A stretch of DNA of 64,000 nucleotides from Verrucomicrobiota bacterium (GTDB lineage: Bacteria; Verrucomicrobiota; Verrucomicrobiia; Limisphaerales; JADJPG01), in contig JADJPG010000009.1 of the NCBI GenBank assembly GCA_016713365.1, forward strand, positions 1-64,000, in the 5' to 3' direction. This document shows positions 40,460 through 50,009 of the stretch, piece after piece. Both the position numbers and the translations under genes were made by a program. The notes below the pieces were generated by a model. That model saw only the letters and a program-made list of their open reading frames with translations. It made no database searches and was not told the DNA's origin. Numbering within the stretch: position 1 is the first letter of the stretch; each line of letters starts with the position of its first letter.

Positions 40460-43165
40460 TCAATCCTCATCTTCATCCTCGTCCTCATGCACGGTGATCG
40501 CCCATTCGGGATACGGCGCCTGGGAGCCTTTCATCGCGTGCCAGAGGATGCGGTTGAACTGATCCTCGGGACACTTGTCGGGCAGTTCCAGCGGCAGGCG
40601 CGCTGACGCGTAGGCGTTCTTGCGGAGGAGCAGGTCGGAGATCTTTTTAGGGTCGGGATTCATCTGGTCGAGCGGCACGTTATTCGTCACCGCGGTGAAC
40701 GGCGTGAAGTCCGGCTTGTCGGTAAAGCAGTCGAACATCGGCGTGGCGCTGGCATCGAGCTGGTTCATCGGCGGCAGGCCGAGGATCAGTTCCATCGTGC
40801 GCAGAAGGCTTGTCTGATTGTATTGCGTGCTGACCACCTTGCCGCGCTTCGTGTACGGGCTGACGACGTAGCCAGTCGTGCGGTAGCCGCTGACGTGATC
40901 CCAGCCCGCCTGCGGGTCGTCCTCGATGGCAAAGATGCACGTCTCCTTCCAGAAGCGGCTCTTGCTGAGCGCCTCGACGATCTGGCCGAAGGCGAGATCG
41001 TTGTCCGCCACCTGCGCGGCGGGCGTGGGTGCGCCGGCCTTCGTGCCGCTGGTGTGATCGTTGGGCAGACAGATGAGGATGAAGTTCGGCATCTCGCCCT
41101 TCGCCTCGAACTCGCGGAGGTCCTTGATGAACTGCGCGGCTCGGAACACGTCCGGGATGTCCATGTCCCAGCCCACGGTGTTGGTGTTCAGGTGACCACG
41201 CAGCGATTCGATCGCCGGTCGGCTGCTGATGTGGATGTTCGTGGTGCCGTCGACGAACTCACGGTAGTGGTCGAGGAAGGTCAGCTTGTCCTTCTTCGAT
41301 TTGTCCTTCCACGATTTCTCGGTGATGGCGAACTCGCCGTAATCGCGCATCGTCTTGCCGTGCGCGAGGACGTTGTCCCAGATGAAGCCGGCCGGTGAGT
41401 ACGCGATGGCGTCCACGTCGCTGTCCTCCATCCCGTCCGGATAACTGCGCGGGAAACCGGCAAACGATTTCTCCATGTAATCCGTCGTGATGCCCGCGTC
41501 CGCCCATTGATGTCCGTCCGCGCTGAGAATGCCGGAGCAGTAGGTGTTATCCAGCAGCACGAAGTCGCGCACCATCTTGTGCTGGTTCGGCGTGATCTCC
41601 TCGCCAAAGATGCAGAGCGACGGCTCGCCGTTGCCCTCCTTCAACGCGCCGAAGACCTGATCGTAGGTGCGGTTCTCTTTGATGATGTAGACGACGTGCT
41701 TGAACACGCTCGGCTCACCGGTGCGCTCAGGCACTGGACGCGCCGGTTGCCCCGTACGCGCCGGCATGCGTGCCGCACGAATCGCGCCGTGGCGCATGTT
41801 GACCAGGGCGGTGCGCGTGTGATTCACAAGCTGCTTCTTCGTCGGCACCGGCAACAACGAGAGCGTTCCGAAATACTGGCCCGACTTGAACTTCGGCTGC
41901 TCCCCCGCTTCCAACTTCTTGGTGGAACCGATGCCTTTGATGTTCGCGACGTAGAGCGAATGACGCGTGCGATCATGGACAATCGCGCCCGGATACCAGC
42001 CCACGGGGATGAGACCGATGAGTCGCGATTCGCCGGGCTCGAAGTCAATCACGGCCACGGCGTTCTGCGAACCGTTGCAGACGTAGAGCCTCTCGCCGGA
42101 GCGATCGAAGGCCAGCGCGTTTGGGGCCGCACCGAAGAGCTCGGCAGCGTTGCGCTTGGTCCAGATCGTTTCCACGACCTTCTCCAAGCCAGTATCGATG
42201 ACGCTCAGCGTGTCACTCGCCGCGTTGGCGACGACGAGGTAGCGACCATTCGGCGAGAGCGTCATCGCGGAGGAATGCAGTCCGACGAGCAGTTCCTTCT
42301 GCGGCTGTTTGCCCGAGAGATCAACGATGCTGACGGAACCTTCGTTCGCGATGTGGCGCACCGGATCAACGCGCACCAGAGTGCCGCGACCGGCAGGGCC
42401 GGTGATGCTGTTGGTGGCAGGACGGCGACCGCCCCAGTTGCTCACAAACGCTTTCGTGCCGTGAATCAGGACGTCGTACGGCGCGACGCCGACATCCCAA
42501 GTGCGCAGCAGCTTGCCCGTCTCGGCATCAAACTCGCCGAGGCGATTGGAGAGATTCAGCACGACGTAGAGCTTGCGGCCATCCGGCGACAGCGTGAGGC
42601 CGGACGGAATCTCCGCCTTGCGATCCACAGCCTTCACCTCAGGAAGGGGAATGGTGAAGAGCGGCGCGAGCTTGTGTTGGGCGTCGACGCTGAAGACCTT
42701 CACGCTGCCGTTGACGTTCGCGAGGTAAACGCGGTCGCCGCGCGGCGAGAAGATCAGGCCCGTGAAGCCGACCTGTCCGTCCTTGTCCGGTTCGAGGATG
42801 TTTCCCGAAACGGCATCTGGCGCGGGGTCGACATCCTTCTCCGAAGGCAAGGCCACGCGTTGAATCACGCCGCCGGTGTTCGGATCGATGACAACAATTT
42901 CCGCCGTCTTGCCCGAGGCGAGCAGAATGCGGCCATCGGGACTAAGCGCAAGCGCCTGCGGACGCATGCCGGGCAGCTCCACTTGAAACCCCGTCGGCGT
43001 GAGAATCTGGTTGGCCGGCGTGACGAAGCGATTGACGCCGGCGCGGCCGACTTTTTCCTTCGAGGCGAACGAGGCTGCGGAAGGTGAGCCAAAGCGGCAT
43101 CCAACGATTCCCAGACTTCCGACGAGCAACAGCGAACCCAGGGCGAGTGGTAGATAGGGCTTCAT
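40460..43165 (-). CDS. YncE-type beta-propeller fused to a phosphoesterase domain, lipoprotein
   Basis: The 901-residue protein has a lipoprotein signal (ALGSLLLVGSLGIVGC). A seven-bladed YVTN/YncE-type propeller follows (about 40-420; ALALSPDGRILLASGKT, GLTLSPDGRKLYVVLN, MTLSPNGRYLVVANAASDTLSVID). The C-terminal half is a PF04185-type phosphoesterase (HVVYIIKENRTYDQVFG, DGHQWADAGITTDYMEK, FAIEDDPQAGWDHVSGYR). This family includes phospholipase C and acid phosphatases; the substrate here is unknown. GGAGG lies 6-10 nt before the ATG, the best Shine-Dalgarno in the window. The last residues HEDEDEDED form an acidic tail. It is transcribed away from tRNA-His. Confidence 0.9.
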   Translation of the reverse strand: MKPYLPLALGSLLLVGSLGIVGCRFGSPSAASFASKEKVGRAGVNRFVTPANQILTPTGFQVELPGMRPQALALSPDGRILLASGKTAEIVVIDPNTGGVIQRVALPSEKDVDPAPDAVSGNILEPDKDGQVGFTGLIFSPRGDRVYLANVNGSVKVFSVDAQHKLAPLFTIPLPEVKAVDRKAEIPSGLTLSPDGRKLYVVLNLSNRLGEFDAETGKLLRTWDVGVAPYDVLIHGTKAFVSNWGGRRPATNSITGPAGRGTLVRVDPVRHIANEGSVSIVDLSGKQPQKELLVGLHSSAMTLSPNGRYLVVANAASDTLSVIDTGLEKVVETIWTKRNAAELFGAAPNALAFDRSGERLYVCNGSQNAVAVIDFEPGESRLIGLIPVGWYPGAIVHDRTRHSLYVANIKGIGSTKKLEAGEQPKFKSGQYFGTLSLLPVPTKKQLVNHTRTALVNMRHGAIRAARMPARTGQPARPVPERTGEPSVFKHVVYIIKENRTYDQVFGALKEGNGEPSLCIFGEEITPNQHKMVRDFVLLDNTYCSGILSADGHQWADAGITTDYMEKSFAGFPRSYPDGMEDSDVDAIAYSPAGFIWDNVLAHGKTMRDYGEFAITEKSWKDKSKKDKLTFLDHYREFVDGTTNIHISSRPAIESLRGHLNTNTVGWDMDIPDVFRAAQFIKDLREFEAKGEMPNFILICLPNDHTSGTKAGAPTPAAQVADNDLAFGQIVEALSKSRFWKETCIFAIEDDPQAGWDHVSGYRTTGYVVSPYTKRGKVVSTQYNQTSLLRTMELILGLPPMNQLDASATPMFDCFTDKPDFTPFTAVTNNVPLDQMNPDPKKISDLLLRKNAYASARLPLELPDKCPEDQFNRILWHAMKGSQAPYPEWAITVHEDEDEDED

Positions 43166-43273
43166 GAACTGCCTCCGAGAATCGCGGCGAGGCAGAGGGT
43201 TGTTCAAGGCGAAATCTGGTGACGATTTTGTCGCAGAGACATCTTCAACGAGCCAGAGCGCCAGAGAGCGCGC

Positions 43274-43301
43274 TTGACGCGGCAAGGGCAGAACTTTAAT
43301 T
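43274..43301 (+). promoter_or_regulatory. Candidate sigma70-like promoter of tRNA-His
   Basis: TTGACG (43274-43279) and TTAATT (43296-43301) are separated by 16 bp. The tRNA 5' end follows 17 bp after the -10, which fits a short leader. This rests on sequence match only. Confidence 0.4.
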
Positions 43302-43317
43302 TGCCGACCCTGCGAGT

Positions 43318-43393
43318 GGTGGCCGTAGCTCAATGGTAGAGCCCCAGATTGTGGTTCTGGATGTTGCGGGTTCGAGTCCCGTCGGTCACCCCA
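43318..43393 (+). tRNA. tRNA-His (GTG anticodon)
   Basis: The 76-nt gene begins with the extra G (43318) that bacterial tRNA-His needs at position -1. The acceptor stem GTGGCCG/CGGTCAC pairs fully with one G-U; D arm GCTC..GAGC; anticodon stem CCAGA/TCTGG with loop TTGTGGT giving GTG; T arm CGGG/CCCG with TTCGAGT; discriminator C and an encoded CCA (43391-43393). All cloverleaf parts are intact. It lies between two divergent genes: the phosphoesterase lipoprotein (minus) and the ceramidase-like gene (plus, 81 bp downstream). Confidence 0.95.
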
Positions 43394-43474
43394 TCCTTCC
43401 GAAAGTCGTCTTCTCCCGCTGCGAACGCGCGCTGGAGTTTTCTCCTCAACTCGGTTTACCTCCCGGTTCATCAC

Positions 43475-44998
43475 ATGAATGCCCCGTCTCCGCGCCGCCG
43501 ATGGTGGCGGCGTCTCCTGAAGTTCGCCGCCGTGAGCCTGCTGGTAGTCATCACGCTCGTCACGGCGCGAGTGCTCTACTCATTTCGCGATCGCAGCCCG
43601 GGTTATCAGGTGGCCCTCGCGATCGACGGAAAGGCAGCCGCTGCGAATCCGCGGCCGCTGCGCGTGGGATTTGGCCGCGTGAAGATCGATCCGGATCTGT
43701 CGAATCCGAGCGAACCAATCTACATCGCCGGCTTCAGCCAGAACCGCACGGCCACCAGCATCCACGACAGCTTGTGGGCGGTGGCATGCGTCATCGATGA
43801 CGGCCACACGCGGCTCGGCGTGGTGGCACTGGATGCGATCGGATTCTTCCACGACGACGTGATTCGCGTCCGCGAGCAACTGAACCGCGACTGGAAGATC
43901 GACTACGCCATCGTCTGCTCGACGCACAATCATTCCACGCCGGACCTGATGGGTTTGTGGGGACCGAACTACCTGCGGACTGGCGTCAATGATCGCTACC
44001 GTCAGCAAGTCATCGCCGCGGCGGCTGAGGCATTCGGCAAAGCGACGCAGAGCCTGCAACCCGCGCGGCTCTCACCTCACGAGATTCCGACGAAGCCCGC
44101 CGGTTTGCTCACGGACACGCGCAAGCCGGAGGTTTACGATCCGGACATTCGCGTGATGCACTTCACCTCACCGACGAACGGAGCGACCATCGGCTCCATC
44201 GTGGGCTGGGCGAATCATCCGGAGACCGTCTGGTCCAAGAACCGCGAAATCACGGCGGACTTTCCGGGATCCTTGCGGGACATCCTCGAGAACGGCGTGA
44301 AGCAGAACGGGAATCTGCTCGAGGCGGGCGTTGGTGGGATTCATCTCTTTGTGAACGGCGCGGTCGGCGGCCTGATGAGCACCACGCCCAGCGTCACCGT
44401 GCGCGATCCGTATCTGGAGCAGGACTTCAAGGAACCAAGCCACGACAAAACCCGCGCGCTCGGTCGCCAGCTCGCGTCGCGAATCATCCCTCGCCTCGAA
44501 GACACGAACGCGCCATCCACGGACCGAACAGCGATTCACGTCCAGGCGCGGACCATCGAGCTTCCGTTGCAGAATACCGGCTTTCTTCTCGCGCCGGTGC
44601 TAGGACTGATCGACCGTGGGCACTCGCGCTGGATGCAGCTGCGGACCGAAGTGGCGCTGGTCACGATTGGCGAAGTGAGCATCGCATGCATTCCTGGTGA
44701 GATTTACCCCGAAATCGTTAACGGGGGGATTGAGAAGGCTCCCGGAGGCGATTTTGACCTCAATCCGGTGGAAGTTCCGCCGCTGCGCGATCTAATGCCC
44801 GGCAAGGTGAAGTTTGTCTTCGGTCTCGCGAACGACGAGATCGGCTACATCATTCCTAAAAGCGAGTGGGACGAGAAGCCGCCCTACCTCTACAACGCCA
44901 AGAAAGGCGTCTACGGCGAGGTGAACTCGGTGGGGCCGGATGCCGCGGGGCTGATTCATCAGGCGCTGAAGGAGTTGGCGGGCAGGCTACCTCCTTGA
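43475..44998 (+). CDS. Neutral/alkaline ceramidase-like protein
   Basis: The 507-residue protein has a basic N-terminus and a transmembrane or signal helix (residues 11-35). Its core resembles the N-terminal domain of neutral/alkaline non-lysosomal ceramidase: LRVGFGRVKIDPD, VCSTHNHSTPDLMGLWG with two His, VGWANHPETVWS with a third His ligand, FVNGAVGGLMS where the family has NGAVGDVSP, and IPGEIYPEIV. Ceramidases hydrolyse the N-acyl bond of ceramide. The DVSP serine loop is altered (GLMS), so the exact reaction is uncertain; many planctomycete and verrucomicrobial members are similar and uncharacterised. ATG 43475 follows tRNA-His by 81 bp. Confidence 0.82.
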   Translation: MNAPSPRRRWWRRLLKFAAVSLLVVITLVTARVLYSFRDRSPGYQVALAIDGKAAAANPRPLRVGFGRVKIDPDLSNPSEPIYIAGFSQNRTATSIHDSLWAVACVIDDGHTRLGVVALDAIGFFHDDVIRVREQLNRDWKIDYAIVCSTHNHSTPDLMGLWGPNYLRTGVNDRYRQQVIAAAAEAFGKATQSLQPARLSPHEIPTKPAGLLTDTRKPEVYDPDIRVMHFTSPTNGATIGSIVGWANHPETVWSKNREITADFPGSLRDILENGVKQNGNLLEAGVGGIHLFVNGAVGGLMSTTPSVTVRDPYLEQDFKEPSHDKTRALGRQLASRIIPRLEDTNAPSTDRTAIHVQARTIELPLQNTGFLLAPVLGLIDRGHSRWMQLRTEVALVTIGEVSIACIPGEIYPEIVNGGIEKAPGGDFDLNPVEVPPLRDLMPGKVKFVFGLANDEIGYIIPKSEWDEKPPYLYNAKKGVYGEVNSVGPDAAGLIHQALKELAGRLPP

Positions 44999-45318
44999 TT
45001 GAATCGGGTCGCCACAGTCCATTGGACGGTGCCTGACCGGATCGTTCATCAACCGGCACCCAACCGTCAGAAAGATTTCACCTGCCGCCGGGCTTTCCGA
45101 ACAACAAACAGGTTGTAAATCAACGCGATTTCGGTAAGACAATACCCAGATTCGGTTCGTGATGTACATCCTCAGCAACCAATCAGGGAGAACATTTTGG
45201 ACCCGCCTCCATGCACAGGCGAACAGGAGTGCATGGTCCGCAGGGAGGGAAAGCTCGGATGACCCGAGTCGCCGACGATTTTCAGTCACAGCGTCAGAAG
45301 TAAATATCCATAATACCT
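44999..45318. other. Upstream region with an 8-bp inverted repeat
   Basis: This 320-bp gap is not coding. CCATGCAC (45209-45216) and GTGCATGG (45229-45236) are perfectly inverted across 12 bp, a spacing that could suit a dimeric operator or a hairpin. CTCGG...CCGAG forms a small hairpin near 45253-45267. The promoter of the secreted-protein gene at 45319 should lie here, but no clear -10/-35 pair was seen. Confidence 0.5.
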
Positions 45319-47433
45319 ATGAAACGAACCTTGCTCAGTCTGCTCGCTCTCTCCGCCCTCGCCGCCAGCGCGTCGGCAGCCGACATCATCGCGCAATGGA
45401 ATTTTAACAGCCCGGTGCCCGACAATAGTTCGAGCACGGGAACCAACACGCCATCCGTCGGGAGCGGAAGTGCCGCCTTGGTAGGCGGGGTGAGTCAATC
45501 CTACGTCGCAGGGTCCACCGTGGACGCCGGCGCCGGCACCGACAATTCCGCCTGGAGTACATCAGCGTATCCTGGCCAAGGCACCGGGAATAAGACTGCG
45601 GGAGTTGAATTTCGCCTGAGCACGGTCGGCTACGAAACACTGGTCATCAGTTGGGACCAACGAACCAGCGCCACCGGGACGCGCTACACCCGCCTCCAAT
45701 ACTCGGTCGACGGCACGACCTTTCTCGACGGCCCCGCGATCACCCACACCACCGGCGGAGGACAATGGTCTTCGCAATCCGCCAGCCTCGCGGCATTTTC
45801 CGGAGTGGAGAACAACCCTAACTTCGCATTTCGCCTTGTCGCAGAGTTCGAGAGCACAGCGACCGGAGCCGGCGCAGATTCCTACGCAGCCGCCCAATCA
45901 GGATCATCCTACGGAACGGGCGGCACGCTGCGCTACGACCTAGTCACCATCTCCGGCTCCACCGCCACCGGGAATCTGCCTCCGACCATTTCCAGCCTCA
46001 CCAATCAAACCATCCGCGTGAACGGCAGCATCACCGACCAGCCGATCACCATTGGCGACACGGAAACGCCCGTCGGCGACCTCACGCTGTCCGCGAGTTC
46101 TTCCAATCCTGACCTCGTCCCAGTCAACGCCATCAGCTTCAGCGGCGAAGGCGAAAGCCGGACCTTCTCCCTGACACCCACGTTCTTCGCCTCCGGCACC
46201 GCCACCATCACCATCATCGTGACCGACGGCGGCGGCAAAACCAGCTCATCGTCCTTCGTGTTGAACGTGCTGCCGGAGAACACGGCACCCACGCTGTCCA
46301 ACTCCTTTACCAACTATCACACGCTGAAAGATGTCGCGCTGGCAGCCATTACCTTCACCATTGGTGACAATGAGAATCTCCCGGAGGAACTCGAAGTCTT
46401 TGCGACCTCGTCGAACCCGGCGGTCATTCCGGACGCGAACATCGTTCTCGGCGGCACCGGTGCCGAACGCACCGTCACCATCACGCCCGCCTCCGGACAG
46501 ATTGGCAACGCCGTCATCACCATTTCCGTCAGTGATCTGGTCCTCACCACCAACCGCAGCTTCCACGTAATGGTCGTTCCATCGGCCAGCGTGGTCTTCA
46601 ATGAACCGTTCGATTACGCAGACGGCGCCGTGACCACCAACTCGGCAAACCTGTGGAACACGCACAGCGGCATCTTCGGGCAATCCCAAATTTCCAGCGG
46701 CGTGCTCAACCTCCTCTCCAGCCAGACGGAGGACATCAACGCCCGGCTGATTGGCAGCCCCTTCGCCACCAGCAGCGGCACCACGCTCTACGCAAGTTTC
46801 GTCGTGAACTTCAGCGGGCTGCCGAATGAAGCGGCCGATTACTTCGCGCACTTCCGCGAAGTCGGCGGCGCCTTCCGCGGTCGCGTCTTTGTCAGCACCA
46901 CCAACTCGACAGCGGGCACGTTCCGCCTCGGCATCGCCAATAACAACGCGAACATCACCAACGCCGTGACGCTCGAAGGTGATCTCGCCTTGAACGTCGA
47001 TCATTTGGTCGTCATCAGCTATGACGTCGCCAGCGGCGTGAGCACACTCTGGGTCAATCCCACCTCCGAATCCTCGCCCAGCGCCACCGCCACCGATAAT
47101 CCGTCTCCCGCCGCGATCGTTTCGTTCGCCTTCCGCCAGAGCACCAACATCGGAAGCCTCCGCGTCGACAATCTCAAGATTGCCACAACCCTCGCGGACG
47201 TCGTGACCCTCACCCCGGCCGCGCGCCTCACCATCACTCACGCCGGAAACAACGTGCAGATCTCTTGGCCGGCCAGTGCCACCGACGAAGGATTCAGCCT
47301 CCGTCAGGCCTTCAATCTGGATCAGCCCGTGAACTGGCTGCCCATCGATGCCGGTGTCGAACGCATCGGCGATCGCGACATGGTCACGCTGCCTGCATCC
47401 GTCGGCAACGCCTTCTTCCAGCTCGTGAAGTAA
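45319..47433 (+). CDS. Secreted beta-rich protein with Ig-like and LamG-like regions
   Basis: The 704-residue protein has a signal peptide (LLSLLALSALAASASA, cut near AADI). Residues about 22-215 form a beta-sandwich with WSTSAYPGQG and WDQRTSATGTRYTRLQYSVDG. Two Ig-like repeats follow (PPTISSLTNQTIRVNGSITDQPITIGD and PTLSNSFTNYHTLKDVALAAITFTIGDN), then a LamG-like domain (about 435-625) and a last 65-residue module LTITHAGNNVQISWPA ... GNAFFQLVK. The final module (ISWPA...GFSLRQ...NWLPI...FFQL) is like the end of many verrucomicrobial secreted proteins and may be a surface or export signal (inference). No PEP-CTERM motif is present. An intrinsic terminator follows. Confidence 0.75.
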   Translation: MKRTLLSLLALSALAASASAADIIAQWNFNSPVPDNSSSTGTNTPSVGSGSAALVGGVSQSYVAGSTVDAGAGTDNSAWSTSAYPGQGTGNKTAGVEFRLSTVGYETLVISWDQRTSATGTRYTRLQYSVDGTTFLDGPAITHTTGGGQWSSQSASLAAFSGVENNPNFAFRLVAEFESTATGAGADSYAAAQSGSSYGTGGTLRYDLVTISGSTATGNLPPTISSLTNQTIRVNGSITDQPITIGDTETPVGDLTLSASSSNPDLVPVNAISFSGEGESRTFSLTPTFFASGTATITIIVTDGGGKTSSSSFVLNVLPENTAPTLSNSFTNYHTLKDVALAAITFTIGDNENLPEELEVFATSSNPAVIPDANIVLGGTGAERTVTITPASGQIGNAVITISVSDLVLTTNRSFHVMVVPSASVVFNEPFDYADGAVTTNSANLWNTHSGIFGQSQISSGVLNLLSSQTEDINARLIGSPFATSSGTTLYASFVVNFSGLPNEAADYFAHFREVGGAFRGRVFVSTTNSTAGTFRLGIANNNANITNAVTLEGDLALNVDHLVVISYDVASGVSTLWVNPTSESSPSATATDNPSPAAIVSFAFRQSTNIGSLRVDNLKIATTLADVVTLTPAARLTITHAGNNVQISWPASATDEGFSLRQAFNLDQPVNWLPIDAGVERIGDRDMVTLPASVGNAFFQLVK

Positions 47434-47452
47434 CTCTTCCAATCGTTCCTCC

Positions 47453-47493
47453 ACGCCCGGCCTGCGAGCAATCGTGGGCCGGGTGTTTTGTTT
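47453..47493 (+). terminator. Intrinsic terminator of the secreted-protein gene
   Basis: ACGCCCGGCC (47453-47462) pairs with GGCCGGGTGT (47477-47486), ten pairs with one G-T, followed by a TTTTGTTT tract. It begins 19 bp after the stop at 47433. Confidence 0.85.
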
Positions 47494-47539
47494 GGTAATC
47501 GGACTGTCCTCCGGCTAAACTCGCCCTTCATAACTTGTG

Positions 47540-48088
47540 ATGAATCGAGCCATCTTTCTGGACCGCGACGGGACGCTGAACGTGGACAAGAACTACCTCA
47601 GCAACCCGGCTGAACTGATCATCATTCCCGGCACCAGCGCGGCGCTTCTCCGCCTCATGCAAGCTGGTTACCGTCTCTTCATCGTCACGAACCAGTCCGG
47701 CATCGGTCGCGGTTACTACACGCTGGCCGACATGCACGCAGTGAACGAAAAGCTCTGCGCGGAACTGGCCCGCGAAGGGATTCGTTTCGAGAAAATTTAC
47801 TACGCCCCCGAAGCCCCCGAAGAGCCCAGCCGCGGCCGCAAACCCAGTCCCCAGTTCCTCTTCGACGCGCGCGATGAATTCGGCATCGACCTCTCACACA
47901 GCTACATGGTCGGCGACAAGATCATCGACCTCGAATGCGGCTGGAACGCCGGCGTAAAGAAAAGCATCCTAGTCCGCACGGGATACGGCAGGGAAGTCGA
48001 GAAACGCGGCATTTCAGGCCCTCAACCGGCATTGGTCGTGGACGATCTTTCTGCAGGCGCCGAGTGGATTCTGAGCCAGAAGACTTAG
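47540..48088 (+). CDS. gmhB: D-glycero-D-manno-heptose 1,7-bisphosphate 7-phosphatase
   Basis: The 182-residue HAD phosphatase has motif I FLDRDGTLN, then FIVTNQSGIGRGYYT (motif II), the GmhB-type KIYYAPEAPEEPSRGRKPSP loop and MVGDKIIDLECGWNAGV (motif IV). It removes the C7 phosphate in ADP-heptose synthesis for LPS core. The typical Cys-zinc loop of E. coli GmhB is absent (a Pro-rich loop stands there), as in some Bacteroidetes/PVC members; histidinol-phosphatase activity cannot be ruled out. ATG 47540 is chosen over a GTG three bases earlier. Confidence 0.87.
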   Translation: MNRAIFLDRDGTLNVDKNYLSNPAELIIIPGTSAALLRLMQAGYRLFIVTNQSGIGRGYYTLADMHAVNEKLCAELAREGIRFEKIYYAPEAPEEPSRGRKPSPQFLFDARDEFGIDLSHSYMVGDKIIDLECGWNAGVKKSILVRTGYGREVEKRGISGPQPALVVDDLSAGAEWILSQKT

Positions 48089-48149
48089 CTGTTGGGCATG
48101 TCGGTGGAGGGGGCAAGGCTATCGTCCCGCAACGCCTGTCTCTCACCGC

Positions 48150-48980
48150 CTATACCGCCGTTCTGGAAGCGATCATCTCGCGGAGTGTTCCGAAAGCAAA
48201 ATCACCCAACAACCGTTCGAGCTTCGGTTGAGTTGAACTCAGGTTGACGTAGTGGGTACACCATTCCTTCCACGAAAAGCCGACTCGCGGCTGTTCCGGA
48301 TCAAGCTCCCAAGGATGCAGGTAAAAGACCGCAGGACCGAGGACGCCTTCATGGGCACGAATGTTCGCACGCGTGAAAGCGTATGGATACAGCCGGAAAT
48401 AGGCTCCTCCTGATACCGGGACTTTGAAGCCAAGACATCGACGGACCGAGATTGGAATCTCCCACAAACGTCCGGACTTGGTCTCGACCGCCTGTGGATG
48501 CTGACCGAAAGCTGGCAAGCCGTACCGCCAGTTCCTGATGGGCATGATGCTGGAATCATAGGTGAACCCGAGCTCGGACAGAATCTCCAACGCCCACCAG
48601 GAGTTCTTAGTAATCGAAAAATACGGTGCGCGATAGCCCTCCACAGCCCTGCCGATCACATTTCCAATCGCGTCCCGAGCACGAAGAGTTTCTTCACGGA
48701 ACCGCTGGGGAGACATCTTGTAAATGAACTCATGGGACCACCCGTGGCAGCCGATTTCATGGCCCGAGCTCGCAATTCGAAGCAGCCAATCCGGGTGTCG
48801 GGCCACCAGCTCCCCCAGCCAAAAAAAGGTGGCCTTCACGGAGCGGCGATCCAGCAATTGCAACAATACCTCCAAGCCCCGCTCAAGTCGGGGAAGGTAA
48901 ACATCGCTTTCTCCTCGACCAGGTATTCCGTGATACCAGTCTTCAACATCTACAGTGAACGCATGGCGCACTCCACTCAT
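48150..48980 (-). CDS. Polysaccharide deacetylase with DUF3473 tail (XrtA-type)
   Basis: The 276-residue protein opens with the NodB fold: HAFTVDVEDWYHG (Asp-Asp motif 1), IGCHGWSHEFIYKM (HxxxH motif 2) and EGYRAPYFSITKNSWWALEIL (motif 3). The C-terminal part is DUF3473 (PVSGGAYFRLYPYAFTRANI, YLHPWELDPEQPR). Family members of this form belong to EPS clusters, often with exosortase/PEP-CTERM systems; none is in the window. The enzyme would remove N-acetyl groups from an exported polysaccharide, probably in cytoplasm or at the membrane. Start MSGVRH is preferred over an ATG 12 nt upstream. Confidence 0.85.
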   Translation of the reverse strand: MSGVRHAFTVDVEDWYHGIPGRGESDVYLPRLERGLEVLLQLLDRRSVKATFFWLGELVARHPDWLLRIASSGHEIGCHGWSHEFIYKMSPQRFREETLRARDAIGNVIGRAVEGYRAPYFSITKNSWWALEILSELGFTYDSSIMPIRNWRYGLPAFGQHPQAVETKSGRLWEIPISVRRCLGFKVPVSGGAYFRLYPYAFTRANIRAHEGVLGPAVFYLHPWELDPEQPRVGFSWKEWCTHYVNLSSTQPKLERLLGDFAFGTLREMIASRTAV

Positions 48981-49235
48981 CAAAAATACCATTTACCGCA
49001 TTTACGATCGAATCATCATTCGAGGCCACAGCACGAATGCGCCTCCCTGCCAGCTGCCTAATCCCTCCAAACGGAACCAAACGACAAGAACTCAGGTCGA
49101 ACCTCGACCGCAGGCAGTATGAACGTTTCAGCCCATTTATCCGCAATCGCAAATGCCAGTCCCAGCCAAAAATTGATCCCGACCCGACGCCTTGATAGAA
49201 AGGCCCGTGCATTCAGCGACACCTGCCAATCCAAA

Positions 49236-49972
49236 ATGAATATCCTCGGCATCATCCCGGCCCGCTACGCCTCGACCCGGTTTCCCGGCAAGCCGCTTCA
49301 TCCCATCGCCGGCAAGCCGCTCATCCAGCATGTGGTGGAGCGCTGCCAGAAGGCGTCGGCGTTGGCCGAGATTATCGTGGCGACGGATGACCCGCGTATC
49401 GCCGAGGTGGCGAAGAAGTTCTGCCGCGTGGAGATGACCTCCGACCAGCATCCCAGCGGCACGGATCGCATTGCCGAGGTCATGCAACGTTGCGAAGGCG
49501 ATGCCGCCGTGAACATCCAGGGGACGAGCCTCTCATCGATCCTAGCATCGTCAACACCGTCGCCGAAGCACTGAAAAACGCGCCCATGTCCACCGCCGCC
49601 ACGCGAATCAAGGACATCGCCGAGTATGACAACCCCAACGTCGTAAAAGTCGTTGTCAACGTCGCGGGCCGCGCCCTATATTTTTCGCGTCGCACGATCC
49701 CGTTCGTGCGTGATGCCGCCAGTCGCCCGATTGCGGAGCAGTTGGCGGCGTTTCCTTTTTTGAAGCACCTCGGCATCTATGGTTACCGGCGCGAGGCGTT
49801 GTTGAAGCTGGTGAAGTTTCCGGTGTCCGCACTGGAAGCCGCAGAAAAGCTCGAGCAGTTGCGGGCGCTCGACAACGGAATCGAGATCGCCGTGGTGACC
49901 GTGCAGCACGACAGCGTGGGCGTGGACGTCCCCGGGGACGTCGAGCGGGTGGAGAAACTTTTGAAGGCGTGA
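49236..49972 (+). pseudogene. kdsB: 3-deoxy-manno-octulosonate cytidylyltransferase, broken by a 1-nt deletion
   Basis: From ATG 49236 the protein reads ILGIIPARYASTRFPGKPLHPIAGKPLIQHVVER, ATDD, and SGTDRIAEVMQ, diagnostic for KdsB. At the GGGG run 49520-49523 the frame shifts within AVNIQG. With one G restored it continues DEPLIDPSIVN, RALYFSRRTIPF, HLGIYGYRREAL, GIEIAVVTVQHDSVGVDVPGDVERVE to the stop at 49972. The total is 245 residues, the normal length. The enzyme activates Kdo as CMP-Kdo for lipid A/core assembly and works with gmhB, 1.2 kb upstream. Because Kdo is normally essential and both parts are conserved, a sequencing indel is the likely cause. Confidence 0.92.
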
Positions 49973-50009
49973 ACTGGAATAGAACGCAGGCAACCAATCG
50001 CGAGAGCAA

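Noticed and set aside
43166..43474. N-terminal extension of the phosphoesterase lipoprotein
   Set aside because: The open frame continues upstream across tRNA-His, but a strong GGAGG and a lipoprotein signal fix the start at 43165.
45319..47433. PEP-CTERM protein (a XrtA-type deacetylase is nearby)
   Set aside because: The C-terminus lacks the PEP motif, hydrophobic helix and basic end.
47540..48088. Histidinol-phosphatase domain (HisB N-terminal)
   Set aside because: Similar HAD family, but the neighbours (Kdo and polysaccharide genes) and lack of his genes favour GmhB; not fully excluded.
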